Shown here: positions 35,314 to 51,924 of the stretch, one piece after another | Position numbering within the stretch: the stretch's first letter is position 1 | Layout of the letters: each line of letters begins with the position of its first letter | Assembly (NCBI GenBank): GCA_027972325.1 | Contig: JAPMOS010000007.1 | Coordinates: 682,501 to 746,500 of the forward strand | Direction of reading: 5' to 3' | Source: Paratrimastix pyriformis | Taxonomy: Eukaryota; Preaxostyla; Paratrimastigidae | Length of the DNA stretch: 64,000 nucleotides | Position numbers and translations under genes: made by a program | The notes under the pieces: generated by a model | What the model saw: the letters and a program-made list of their open reading frames with translations, nothing else | Told to the model about the DNA's origin: nothing | Databases searched by the model: none

Positions 35314-37011
35314 GCTGCTGTTGTTGCTGTTGTTGTTGTTGTTGCTGCTGCTGGGGTGGGGGTGGGGGTGATGGAGACCATTCGGCCTGCATTCCCTTAT
35401 GCCCCCCCCACCTGTCTGACCCTGGGGATCACCGCTTTCCACCACCACCCGTCTCTCTTCTCCCACCCCACCCCACCCAACCATCCACCCAACCATCCAC
35501 CCACTCACCCCCACCCACCCACCCAGCGCCCGTCTCTGCCCTCGGCCTCCACGAGTACCCCCGCCACGGCAACGACCCTGCCCCTTCCGCTGGCTGCCCC
35601 GGCCCGGCGGCCCCCGTCCCGGACTTGGACACCCAGCTGCTGCGGACGCGCATCGAGACGACCCTCGACCAGGGCGACCGGCTGGTGCACGCCCATATGC
35701 ACAGGACCTGCCCCTGGCCCGGGCCTGGGGCCGCCTGGGCCGGCGGGTGCTCGGGTTGAGAGCCAGGGCGAGCCCGAGCCCGTCCGTCACACCCCGCCCC
35801 TGGCTGCTGCGCTCCCCATTCTTGCCCCTTCGGCTGTTTTGGCCTTGCCTTGCTCGTGTCCTCATTCATTCATCCCGTCGTCCTCCTCCCGCCGCCCGCA
35901 GGCCGAGTGGGAGCCGGTACTGGCGGGCGACCTCGAGATCACCGCTGAGGACGGCCGGTCCGCATTCCATCCATCCACCACCCCCCATTCCGCCAGCCTC
36001 CCCCTGCGTTTCCCCGCCATCCAGGGTGCATCCTGGCTCCCCGGCCGCTCCATGTGCCTGAGTCCCTGGCCGCCCGGATCTTCCCGGATGTTCACCACGT
36101 CCCCATCCCCCCCCGGTGGATTGCTTCCCCCCATGCACACACCTCGATCACCCCCCATCCACCTGGCCCTCGCTCGCCACCACTACACTGACCGCCGACC
36201 ATCATCAGCGCACGCTCGACCTGCCACCTCGTACCGCGCATCCCTCCCCCCCACACCAATCTCAATTTCCGATGATCTGATCTTCTTCCATTCCGCTGTC
36301 CGACACACCACCACACACCACACACCCCCCGCCAGACGGGCGATGGCCTGTGTGCCTTCCTGGAGTACCTCTACACGGACCACGTGGCCCCGAGCCCCAG
36401 ATCGTCTTCGAGCTGCTGGTCCGCATCCCCCTGTCATCAACCCCTCCGTCATCATCGCCCCCCCGGCAACCTCCTCACCCCGCCCTGCCCACCCACCCAC
36501 CTCCACGCAGGCCCAATCGAGCCTGCACGACCTGCCCCCGCTGCGGGCGCTGTGCGAGTTCGCCATCATGCAGCACCTGCCGACCAACCTGCACCTGATC
36601 ACCCAGACCGTCAACGCCTGCGACCACCTGGGCGCCCGGGCAGTCCGCGCCTACGGGGCCGGCTACCTGCTCTACCTCTTCATTGGGGCCCCGCCGGCAT
36701 GGATCCCCAAGGGGATTAACGTCACGTACCTGATTCGGGTCCTCACGGGGCCGCAGGTCCGGCTTGTGGAGGCCATCGAACGGGTCTGTGGGGGCCCCAG
36801 GAGGCTCCAACCCCAGGGGTTCTCAACCCTATGTCTCTAGCTCCAGGCCAAGCGAAAGGGCGAAACCGAGCAGACGACGGCCCAGAAACTGGCCGCCCAG
36901 CGCCAGAAGCAGGTCGAGGAGCGCAACAAGACCAAAAAGTACCAGCGCGAGCAGAAGGAGAAGGCGAATGCCCGCAAGGAGGCCAAGGCCAGAAGGGCGG
37001 GCCGGAAGTGA
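30438..37011 (+). CDS. LZTR1-like Kelch/BTB protein with basic coiled-coil tail
   Basis: Likely substrate adaptor for a cullin-3 ubiquitin ligase. The N-terminal part holds Kelch blades (LVCGGL; ALVFGGSDGTVCSNRVFCFN; MFVIGGC...NDVWSLDLDTWAW; YVHGAARPSSYTDMWAFDP near 32370-32440). A first BTB lies about 33950-35240 (LPDVTLRFCEP; FRWLYTGL; MLAERYGVSDLLELL). A second lies about 35900-36790 (GLCAFLEYLYTD; LRALCEFAIMQHLPTN). The last exon, 36853-37011, adds about 52 highly basic helical residues (AKRKGETEQ...KEAKARRAGRK). Kelch plus two BTBs is the LZTR1 layout. Secure introns: 30979-31038 (60 bp, stop-free, multiple of three) and 36787-36852. Exon limits between 31300 and 33250 are uncertain; Pro-rich insertions and several poly-C runs confuse the reading there. 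Confidence 0.72.
31604..31760 (+). repeat. (CAT)n microsatellite in Kelch/BTB intron
   Basis: Roughly 30 uninterrupted trinucleotides from about 31670 plus flanking imperfect ones. The matching polyhistidine and polyserine frames are artefacts. Confidence 0.95.
34373..34858 (+). repeat. (CAT)n and CATCATCATCCAAT minisatellite in Kelch/BTB intron
   Basis: A 485-bp intron almost wholly made of CAT triplets and a 13-14-bp derivative unit, between the first-BTB exons. Confidence 0.95.
35250..35352 (+). repeat. (TTG)n microsatellite
   Basis: About 30 TTG/TGC triplets directly after the exon ending RGLPDQVAPPV, in an intron or at an exon edge. Confidence 0.95.
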
Positions 37012-37157
37012 CCGGTTCTTTTTTTTATAAGATGTGAATCTGTCGCTCTTTTCGACCGGGGGGGAGGGGGAGGAGGGGGAGGAGGAGGACAGCCCAAGAC
37101 CGGCCGATGGGTTTCTAGCTCCGGGTTCTACTCCCGCCTACGCCGGTCAGTCTCATA

Positions 37158-38281
37158 ATGGCAGAGGCCTCCCTGACGATTCGCTCTCGAAAGACCCTCA
37201 ACAACGGTGTCCAAATGCCCATTTTTGGTCTTGGAACTGCCGGCGACACGCCCTGTTCGGCACCCTATGATGCGCGTCGACTGTGCATTCGGGCAATATC
37301 CGAAGGCTATCGGCTTCTTGACACGGCTGCAATGTATGGAACAGAAACTCAGGTTGGACAGGCCGTCCGTGACTGCGGAGTTTCGCGCGATGAGATCTTC
37401 GTGACAACAAAGCTGCTGCCATCCGACCACGGATTTCAGAAGGCCCTTCTTGCCTTTGAAAAATCGAGACAGAATCTGGGCATCTCTCCGGACCTTTACC
37501 TGGGTCAGTTCGCCACCATTGTGACCGGACAATTTCACACTTTTCGAGACAGTCCACTGGCCGGGTGTGTACGAGCGTTCCGGGCGGCGGCCCTCTGCGG
37601 TCCGCGCCGACTCCTGGCGGGCGATGGAACAGCTCTACAAGGAAGGCAAATGTCGAGCCATCGGCGTCTCGAACTACACAATCCCGGTGAGTTTTGCCCG
37701 CAGTTGCTGCATCCTCTCCCTCTTCACATCCGCCCGTGGCTCCTCACTCAGTCTCACCCTCATGTTCTCCCGTCTCGCGATCCCACCACCAGCATCTCAA
37801 CGAACTGTTGGCCCACTGCGAGGTGCCCCCTGCGGTGAACCAGTTTGAGGTTTCGCCGATTTGCTATCCGCGCGAACTGATCGAGTTCTGCCAACAAAGG
37901 GGCATTGCGGTCAATGCCTACTGTCCCCTGGCTCGGTGTGTCCTGATGAATGATCCAACCTGTGTTGAAATTGCGCGTGCCCACCAAAAAACTGTTGCAC
38001 AGGTCGGCCTGGGTGATGTCATGAGCCCAAATTTATGTTGATCATGTCCTGGTCATAGGTTCTTCTGCGCTGGTCCATCCAACATGGCCTGGTTCCAATT
38101 CCGAAGACATCAACATTTGCGCGAATCCACGAGAATGGCGATATATTCGACTTTGTGCTTACGCGTGAAGAAATGGATCGCCTCGACGCGCTCAACAGGG
38201 ACGAGGTCAGTGCTCTTCATTTATTTCTCATCATCGATGTCTTCTCAGCATCAAGATTGGGATCCCAATGGCGTCGCTTGA
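37158..38281 (+). CDS. Aldo-keto reductase
   Basis: NAD(P)H-dependent reductase of carbonyl compounds, with a TIM-barrel fold. Five exons: 37158-37503, 37553-37686, 37793-38002, 38059-38205, 38249-38281, with introns of 49, 106, 56 and 43 bp. The catalytic tetrad is complete: Asp and Tyr in [11 protein letters not shown], Lys in [10 protein letters not shown], His in [27 protein letters not shown] and IPKTS of the cofactor site are all present, and it ends DWDPNGVA as the family does. Length (about 289 aa) is normal. The third intron boundary carries the only GTGAGT donor I placed in the window. Substrate cannot be told. Confidence 0.93.
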
Positions 38282-38426
38282 GCTGGGTGCTCCCCTCAGA
38301 GAGTGTTTCTCCTCCGAAAACAGAGTCAAGAGATCGTTTGCCAGTTTTTCCTTTCAGAGGGGCGTTTTTGGGGTGATCGCCAAGGGAAAACCAGCTAACG
38401 CCGCAAAGCGAAAAGCGAGACGGGCG

Positions 38427-44274
<5,848 letters not shown>

Positions 44275-45641
44275 GGACCCTGCCCTGTCAGCCCCGCCTG
44301 CCCCCCAACCCTTGGCCTCTGTCACGCCATCGATCCACCGTGGCGACACATCGCCACGACCTTTTTTTCATTGGGTCTCATCCTTTCCCTACTCCGGTCG
44401 TTGCACTCATCTGTCCACCACCACCACCACCACCACCACCACCACCACCACCACCACCACCACCACCACCACCACCACCACCACCACCACCACCACCACC
44501 ACCACCACCACCACCACCACCACCACCACCACCACCACCACCACCACCACCACCACCACCACCACCACCACCACCACCACCACCACCACCACCACCACCA
44601 CCACCACCACCACCACCACCACCACCACCACCACCACCACCACCACCACCACCACCACCACCACCACCACCACCACCACCACCACCACCACCACCACCAC
44701 CACCACCACCACCACCACCACCACCACCACCACCACCACCACCACCACCACCACCACCACCACCACCACCACCACCACCACCACCACCACCACCACCACC
44801 ACCACCACCACCACCACCACCACCACCACCACCACCACCACCACCACCACCACCACCACCACCACCACCACCACCACCACCACATCCACCCCGGCACGCA
44901 CAGCCACAATTACACACACACAAACACACAAACATGCACACAGCACACGCGCACTCACACACCCCTGCTTTTTTCGGCGCACACAACACAACACGGCACA
45001 ACTCTCGGGCACCCCCGATCCGTGCCCACCTTCCTCCATTGCACATATGTTTTGTTTGACGTTCTCGCTTGAAGTTGGTGTTGATGGGGTTTTGGTTTGA
45101 TGGGGTTTGGTCGACAGGTCTTTTCGGCTGTTCTGTTCTATTTCTCATTTCCTTCATCGTCTTTTTTTTCCCCTCATCCCCCCCATGGTCCTTGTCTCTT
45201 TTCCCCTCATCACCCCATCCCCTATATGTTTGTTTGTTTCTGGTGGCAAAAGCCATCCTTTTTCACTTGTTGCTTTTTCTCGATTTCCTTTTTTTTTTGT
45301 TTTGCGGCTTTTTGTTCTTTCAATCTTGCGGTCGTCGTGTAGTCGTGTCTTTGTTTTCTTCTTTTGACGATCTTATCTCGGTCTCTTTCGGGCGTGGTAA
45401 TCTGTGTGGCCTCTGGGGAGGCTAACTGAAAACGTTACAAAAGAGAAAGCCAGGACGACCTCGCCTCACCAGCTCCTCCAGCCACCCTCAGTGCCCCAGA
45501 TGAGACCCCCGCCCACTCATCGAAGCTGTCGAGACGCGCCAACACGAGGCCGTGCCCTGACTTCAATGAAGCTGCCGGCGGCTTAGTTGGGTAAGCCGGG
45601 GTTCTGTGGGCTTTGCTTGACCAAGTTCGCCGCCGCTTCCG
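44275..45641. other. Intergenic region with giant CAC tract
   Basis: Contains the trinucleotide tract described separately, then CA-rich sequence to about 44960 and a T-rich, GC-poor stretch (45060-45400). I see no gene, RNA or repeat copy in the remainder. Confidence 0.7.
44415..44882 (+). repeat. (CAC)n microsatellite, about 155 units
   Basis: About 468 bp of CAC without a visible interruption. The true length may be limited by read length or slippage. Confidence 0.98.
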
Positions 45642-47603
45642 ATGCTCGAGCAGATTCTCAGAGGCCTTCAGCAAGGTCAAATGATGGGTGTTCCCCATCG
45701 ATCCATTCAGTTGATCAGCGAGTTCTCTGGATCATTCAGAGTTAATTCGATGGCATTTGCTGGTTTCGACAAGTACAACACGGGTGGCAAAAGTCTGTCT
45801 GTTCTTCTTCGGACTGTTCCATCAACTTGTTTTTTTATAGTCATTCTTCCTGCATCTGCTCTCACCTTGCTCTCCGATATCGCCGCCGCCAGTTCCGGGC
45901 CTATGCTCTTCCGGATTGCCAACCCTCGCAATAGCCTAAAAACCCATTGCGGTGTGATCGAGTTTAATGCGGAAGAGGGTCACTGCTATCTCCCGGGCTG
46001 GGTCCGTCGTCACATGACGGCTCGTGTCTGATGATTCTCCCACCAGATGTTGCGCCAACTGCTCCTGGACGAGGGTCAAGCGGTTACCATCAGCGGAGTT
46101 TCTCTTCCCAAGGGCAAGTTTGTCAAGTTTCAGCCCCAAGATCCTGCGTTTCTGGAGATTTCCAACCCCCGTGCTGTGTCTGCATTCCCACCACCACCAC
46201 CACCACCACCACCACCACCACCACCCCACTTTTCGTCCAGTCGATGATCTGAATTTGTTCTTTTCCGTGTTGGACAGACTCGAGTATGTCCTTCGCGAGT
46301 ACACGGCTATGACCGTGGGGGATATTCTCAGTATCTCATACAACAGACGCCTTTACGACATCAAGGTCATGGATCTCCGACCCGCCCAGGCCGTCTCGCT
46401 CTTCAACACGGATGTGCAGGTTGATTTTGCTCCGCCCCCGGGCATGGACGAGAACGGTCAATGTCTGTGCTGCCACTCCCTTGGTCCCCCCCGTTTCCTT
46501 CACTCTTTCCCCCTTTGTCCGGACCAGACATCGGGGCCGGGGCGCCTCGGAAACCCACCCCGCCGGCGACAGCCACGGCCGGACGGGCAGTCACCCCGCC
46601 CCCCACAAGCAGCACCCCGCCTCCTGCCCCGGCAAAGGCCATGGTCCGTGCCACCGCCTGCTTTCCTGGGCCGGTGGGTCGGGCGGGGGGTGATGTCGGC
46701 ACTGACTGCGCGCCCTCTTTGGCTGCCCGCGTTAATCTCTCTCCCGCAGGTGCGCACCCTGGGTGGCCAGGCGAAGCCCGTCGATGCGGCCGAGGTGGCG
46801 GCTTTCCTGGGCCACAGCCCGAGCCCCCCGCCCGCGGCGGCCGAGAAGGCGCCCAGCCCGGCCCCCTCGACGCCCTCGGATTTCTCGTGGGGCGCCGGGG
46901 TCTCCCTCCACGGGCGCGCCTACGTGGGTCCCGCCAAGCCTGCCGCCACCGCCACCACCACCACCCCGGGGGCAGCCACTCCACCCGCCCCAGCGGCTGG
47001 GATGCCCACCCCGGCCCCGTCGGCCAGCCCTGCGGCGGCCCCCCAGTGGGGCGCCGGCGTCTCCCTGACGGGACGGGCCTACGTCGCCCCGGCGCCCGAG
47101 AAACGTCCGGCCGAGGGACCCACCGCCCCTGCCCGCGCCCCCAACGGCGCCCTCATGTTCGGATCGGCGGTCCGTGCACGCCACCTGCGCCTGGCTGTCC
47201 CCCCCCCCCCCCCCCCCCCCCCGCCTGGCAGATGTATTGGCTGGGGCAGTGCCTTCGGATTGTGCCCGCGCTTGCACCCTGTGCGGGCAGGGGGGAAGGG
47301 GTGGGGTGAGTGAGGCCTCATTGGGTTGGCGGCGCGTTGCGCTGTTACTCATCGCATCCACCACCCTCCCTACCCACCCCGCCACCATCCCGGCGCAGCG
47401 TCCCCTGCCCCCTGGCGAGCGACCCGCGTCCAAGCCCCACGCGGTGACGCCGCCCCCTGCCCCCGCCAAGCCGCCCACCCCCGCCCGCCCCCAGCCCTGC
47501 CACCACCGCCGCCGCTGCTGCTGCTGACCCCGCCGCCGGCCTGCCGGCCATGGACTCGAAGGATTTCTTCGCACACCTGGCCCCGGGCCGCAAGCTGCGG
47601 TAA
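45642..47603 (+). CDS. UFD1: UFD1, ubiquitin-binding cofactor of Cdc48/p97
   Basis: With Npl4 and Cdc48/p97 it extracts ubiquitinated proteins for degradation. Eight exons: 45642-45792, 45841-46001, 46047-46177, 46278-46456, 46528-46643, 46750-47169, 47399-47427, 47495-47603; all seven donors have GTC. The double-psi barrel is clear: GGKIILPASALTLL, THCGVIEF, CYLPGW, FVKFQPQDPAFLEISNPRAV, LEYVLREYTAMTVGDIL and VDFAPPPG. The tail has two SHP-like boxes, WGAGVSLHGRAY and WGAGVSLTGRAY, matching the FxGxGxxL p97-binding motif with Trp for Phe, and ends DFFAHLAPGRKLR. Exons 7-8 are placed by phase and donor type and are less certain. The barrel exons are AT-richer than the tail. Confidence 0.92.
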
Positions 47604-47951
47604 CGCCGCCCCACCACCCCCACTTCCACTTGGGCCCTCGAAGTGCCCTTGCGGGGGGGGGGGGTGGGGGTCACATCCCTCGCCAGTCTCGATTTTTCGT
47701 CTTCCGCGGTTTTTTGTTGTGTGCGTCTTTTGTGTCGTCGTCATGTGGTTGGCTGTCAATACTTTGAGGATGGATGGATCATCACGGTGGTGATCATGAC
47801 GGATGAGACCAATCTCCCCCCACCACCGCCGCGCCACACCCGGGGGTTTATTCGCTCCGGCGCTCCTCGCCCTCTTTGTGGCTCGCACACAACCCCCGCC
47901 TCACTGCAGCAGCACCGAAATCAAACATATCTTCCCCCGCCACCACCCAGC
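47604..47951. other. Convergent intergenic gap
   Basis: 348 bp between the UFD1 and hydrate-dehydratase stop codons. A poly-G run near 47655 and ordinary sequence; nothing coding is seen. Confidence 0.7.
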
Positions 47952-49342
47952 CTAGCACCCTCCGCCCAGGGCCAGCCCCTCGCAGGCGGTCAGGGCCTCG
48001 GGGACCAGGGCCACCATCTCCTGGGCGGTCATGGCCCGGCCCGACCGTGCGAAGGCCAGCCGGCTGCAGGTCCGGGTCACCAGGGCCGCGCACTGGGCCG
48101 CCCGGAGCATGGGCCTGAGGTGGCGGTTGGCGGACCGGGGTGAGATGGTTGGATGGTTGTGAGGGGTTCGGAGGGCGGGGGGGGGGCTGGCGGACCGGTC
48201 GGGATGGTCGCCCTGGACGGTGGGCACCCAGTGTGTGAAGACACCCAGCGTCCCTGCACATTTCAGCCCATACCCGCCGAGAACAGCAACAGGTGAGGCG
48301 GGAGAAGGAAGGGGACGAGGGGGGAGCAGACCGGCCAGCAGGTCGCCCTGGCCGCCGCACCTGCGCGGGGAGCCCTCCAGCGCCACGGTCACGACGCCAT
48401 CCCCGTCCACGATCCGGTCCTCGGCCCCCTTCTGGATGATCGTCGGCCCGCCCAGCCTGATGAGAGTTTCCCACGCCCGGGGGAATATCCACGATGATGA
48501 TCGGGAACGGAGGGGGGTTAGCGAAACAGACGCCCGATAGAGCAGAAGCAGCGGGTCGGCGCCCTGGGCCACCTCGGCCTCGGCCACCAGGTGGCTGATC
48601 AGCCGCTTGAACTCGTTGAAGTTAGGGGTGAGTACCGCCCGGGGATAGCCGCGCACCAGTTCGGGGCGCCGGCATACCAACGAAATGGCATCCTTTGGGG
48701 TTGGAAAGTGGTCAACGGGGATGTGTGGGCCGCATGAGGCCAGACCCCGTCGAGGATGATGGGGAGTTGTTGCTCCCGGGCAAGAGCCACAATGTCCGCC
48801 GCGAGTGCCCACATTTCAGGGTCCTGTCCCAATCCTATCGAAGGACGTGCCGTTTGTGGTGGCAAACGGAGAGCGGACCAGGGCCCACCACCAAACTGGT
48901 CAGCCGTGGCAGCCAGGACCTCATCTTTTCGATGGTGGCCTGATGCGCCGAGGGGTCCCTGCTCACAAACCATCGAGGACCAATGTATGACGATCGAAAG
49001 AAAAAACAAGACCCTTCTTCGAAGTACGGGTGAACAATCAGGTCGGGTGAATAACACTTGATGGGGATCCCGGCCTATGAAGAACATGAACGACGGGGTG
49101 ATGTGCTTGCGCATGCGCGGAGACCTGTTTCGCGCAGAAGACGTGGGAAAGGTCGCATCCAAGCCGGAGAGCAGACATCGACGCAAAGAATGGTGCGCCC
49201 TATCATAATCGCAAGCAAGTCCAATTTCAATCCTGAGATTCCCTTGTCCTCGGACCGTGTACTCGGCGCACCCGCCAACTACACCAACTTTGCCCATTTG
49301 ACCTTTGTATGCGCCATAGGGAGGCACAAAATCTCGTAACAT
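47952..49342 (-). CDS. NAXD: ADP/ATP-dependent NAD(P)H-hydrate dehydratase
   Basis: Repairs the damaged cofactor NAD(P)HX by dehydrating it at the expense of a nucleotide triphosphate. Nine exons: 49256-49342, 49125-49199, 49013-49074, 48879-48958, 48746-48834, 48532-48692, 48332-48456, 48219-48253, 47952-48092, with introns of about 43-126 bp, all starting GTC. Family features: KGQMGKVGVVGGCAEYTGAP, YSPDLIVHP, LVVGPGLGQD, IILDGDAISLV, AVLTPNFNEFKRL, GGPTIIQKG and the signature RCGGQGDLLAG with the catalytic Asp, then LGVFTHW. The protein is about 285 aa, as expected for the eukaryotic cytosolic form without an epimerase domain. Start at MLRDFVPP gives the correct phase. Confidence 0.93.
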
Positions 49343-49425
49343 CCTTTTGACACGGCCCAGCCAGCCAACTGCCCCAACAGTTCCAGCCCCCTGGCGGGTG
49401 TCAGTCAAACAAGCAGCCCATCATC
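49343..49425. promoter_or_regulatory. Candidate bidirectional promoter, NAXD / F-box-LRR 2
   Basis: 83 bp between divergent start codons. No core motif recognised. Confidence 0.3.
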
Positions 49426-51604
49426 ATGCAACATTCAGCCAAACAACGGAAACCTTCTTCTTCGATTGATGAAGAGGGCCACTCGGCCGATGACCGTTTT
49501 TTGGTGGGACTTCCGCAAGAGATTCTGTTCGGCTTGGTGGCGGCAGCGCAGTGCCCGGTTCACCTGTACCTTCAATTATTGGGCCTCTCTCACGCCACTC
49601 GTCAGGCACTTCGTGGTACTCTGCGTGAACCAGGGTCTTTCCAAGCTCACCCTGCTCGACTGCGAGCTCCCTCTGTACGGATGTGGCCGAACCGAGGCAG
49701 ACTGCTCCCCCTGGGTGGATGAGGCCTTCGCGGGGCACCACTCCCTGGCCGTGCTCTGCGTCCCGGTTGGGGAACCGCTGCTTCCCGTGGCCCTGCCGCG
49801 CATCCTGGGCCACCTGGGTGGGCTGGAAGAGCTTCACCTCGACCCGGGCGGCGCCCACTGCAGTTCCGCCCTCCTGGCCACCCTCGCCCGCTGCTGCCCC
49901 AACCTCGGGGTTCTTGACCTCCAGGGCGAGGATTCCCCGGAGGACCTCGACTACGCCGTGTTGCGGCCCCTGGCGGGCACCCTGCGCCAACTCACCGTGG
50001 CCGAGCTGCAATTTCCTGCCACCCTGCGGGATCTGCTCTTCACAACATCATCACCATCGTCATCATCGCCGCCGCCACCCCTCGTGGGCCACCTCGAGCG
50101 GCTCAGCATCTACGAGTGCCCCAGCGACCTGCTCGGGGCCGCCAGCCGGCTGACCCGCCTGACCCTGGAGACTGTCGAGCGCATGGCCGAGGAGGCCGCG
50201 GACGGCCTCCGCTCGCTGGAAGTCCTCGAGGTGACCCGGGGCCTGGCCGGCCGGCCCGCCGGCCGACTGCTGGCCGCCAGCCGGGCCTCGCTGCGTGATG
50301 TCCGCCGGCTCACCTGCTCCGACAGGCACGACCCGGTTCTAGCCGCCCTTGGGACCATGCCCCACCTGGTGGCCCTCGGCCTGGACCTGGTGAACGAGGG
50401 CACCCTCGAGGCCCTGCCGGCCGGCCTCCTGGCCCGGCTGGGTTCGCTCAAGCTGTGGCTGGGCTGGGCCTGCATGGCCCGCGACGGCCTGCGTGTGGCC
50501 AGCGGCGCGTTGCGTGAGCTTGTGCTCGATGCCCCGCTGGCCCGCCCCGACTCGCGGCTCACCCTGACCTGCCCGGCCCTGCAGACAGCCATCCTGCCTG
50601 CCGCCCCGTATCGGCTCGTGCTGGACTGTCCCCGCCTGCGCCGGATCGAGGGCCTGGGTCCCCAGGGCCTGCACTTGCAGCGGGCCATGCCCAACCTGGA
50701 GCAGCTGCTTTGCCCCTGGGTGAAGGACCCCACCTGGCTGCCCCGGGTCCTGGCCGGGTCCCCCCGGCTTCGCAGGGTGAACTGCCTGAAGGTGGCCCTG
50801 CCGGCCACCCTGGACGCCCTCTGGCAGCAGGCCGGGGCGCTCAGCAGGCTCACGATGCACCTGGACACCCACGACAGCCTGCTCCACTTGCGGCTGCCCA
50901 CCCAGCTTCGCGTCCTCGAGCTGGCCGCGCCCCGCGCCCAGCAGCTGCGTGTAACGGGCCCGGGGCTGCGTTCGCTGGGCCTGGGGGCCTCCCACGCCGT
51001 GCAGCGACTGGTCCTCGCGTGCCCGGGGCTGGCCAGGCTCGAGCTGGATGCCATGGCCCGCTTGGCCACCCTGGACCTGACTCCCTCCTCCCCGGCGACG
51101 GCCCCCTTGCCCCTCCGGACCCTCCGCGTGGGCCCGGGCTGCCCCAGGCTCGAGGGCGCCAGCCTGCTGGCCGTCCTGACCCAGCACGGGGCCCGCCTGC
51201 GGGAGGTGTACATCCCAGGTGATTCCCACTCCGTACGGGCGGCCTGGCCCCACCTGGCCGCGGCCCTGGGCCGGCTGGCCTCGCTGACCCTGCTGGTGCT
51301 GGGGCCCCTGGCGGCCAACATGACCCTGGCCTGTCCGACCCTGCGCCAGTTGGCCCTGACCCGCCAGCGGTACTGTCCGGACCCGGACCCGGCCGAGGCC
51401 GAGCGCCGGACCGCGCCGCACGTCTCCCTGTTGGAGGAGCTCTCCGTGGACTCACGCCCGGACCGGCTGGAGATCGGGGGACCCTCGGGGGGAGGGGGAG
51501 GGCGCCCGCTGGCTGCGCCGGGTCCAGGTGGACGTCCGGTCCCCGTGGGCCGAGCGGCTGGCGGCGGGGTGCCCCGGGGTGCGGGTCGAGACGGACCCCA
51601 GTAA
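49426..51604 (+). CDS. F-box-like / leucine-rich repeat protein, paralogue 2 (frame-broken as read)
   Basis: Begins MQHSAKQRK, then FLVGLPQEILFGLVAA and YLQLLGLSH...LRGTLR, the F-box-like start shared with the gene at 12888. The frame is then lost near 49620 and resumes one frame over as GLSKLTLLDCEL...WVDEAFAGH, followed by about 620 residues of LRRs. No intron of workable size bridges the change, and about 40 residues present in the paralogue seem missing. A second slip lies in a G-rich tract near 51480-51500: the better LRR continuation (ARWLRRVQVDVRSPW) is in another frame than the one that ends at 51604. Either a decaying gene or homopolymer errors. Confidence 0.65.
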
Positions 51605-51924
51605 ACACCGTCAATCCCCGCACCCCCCCCCCCCCCCCCCCCCCCCCCCCGAGGGCAGGACAGGACAGGACAGACGGGGAGAACACTTCGACGCCATCGG
51701 GCGGGTCTTTGGTGGCGGCGGAGGGGAAGGAAGAGGAGATCATCCCCCCCAGCGACTGAAAAAAAGGCCGAAACGGGAAATGGGAAACGGGGGAACAAGA
51801 GCGGGGCAGCAGCGAGCAGCAGAGGGAGGAGGAGGAGGAGGAAGGAAGGAAGGAAGAAGAATCGATCATCAGGGAAAATTAATCAAAAAAAATTCAAAAA
51901 AAAGGGGGCCCTCCCGCTAGTGGT
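51605..51924. other. Convergent intergenic gap
   Basis: 320 bp with a poly-C run of about 29 (51621-51650), a GGACA pentamer repeat and an A-rich end. No gene seen. Confidence 0.7.

Noticed and set aside
38268-38426. Upstream Met at 38268 as start of the receiver gene
   Set aside because: It would overlap the last exon of the aldo-keto reductase, and the residues before 38427 show no domain.
44322-45256. Apparent poly-His, poly-Pro, poly-Thr, poly-Gly, poly-Trp and poly-Val proteins
   Set aside because: All six frames of the CAC tract are open; no gene structure supports any of them.
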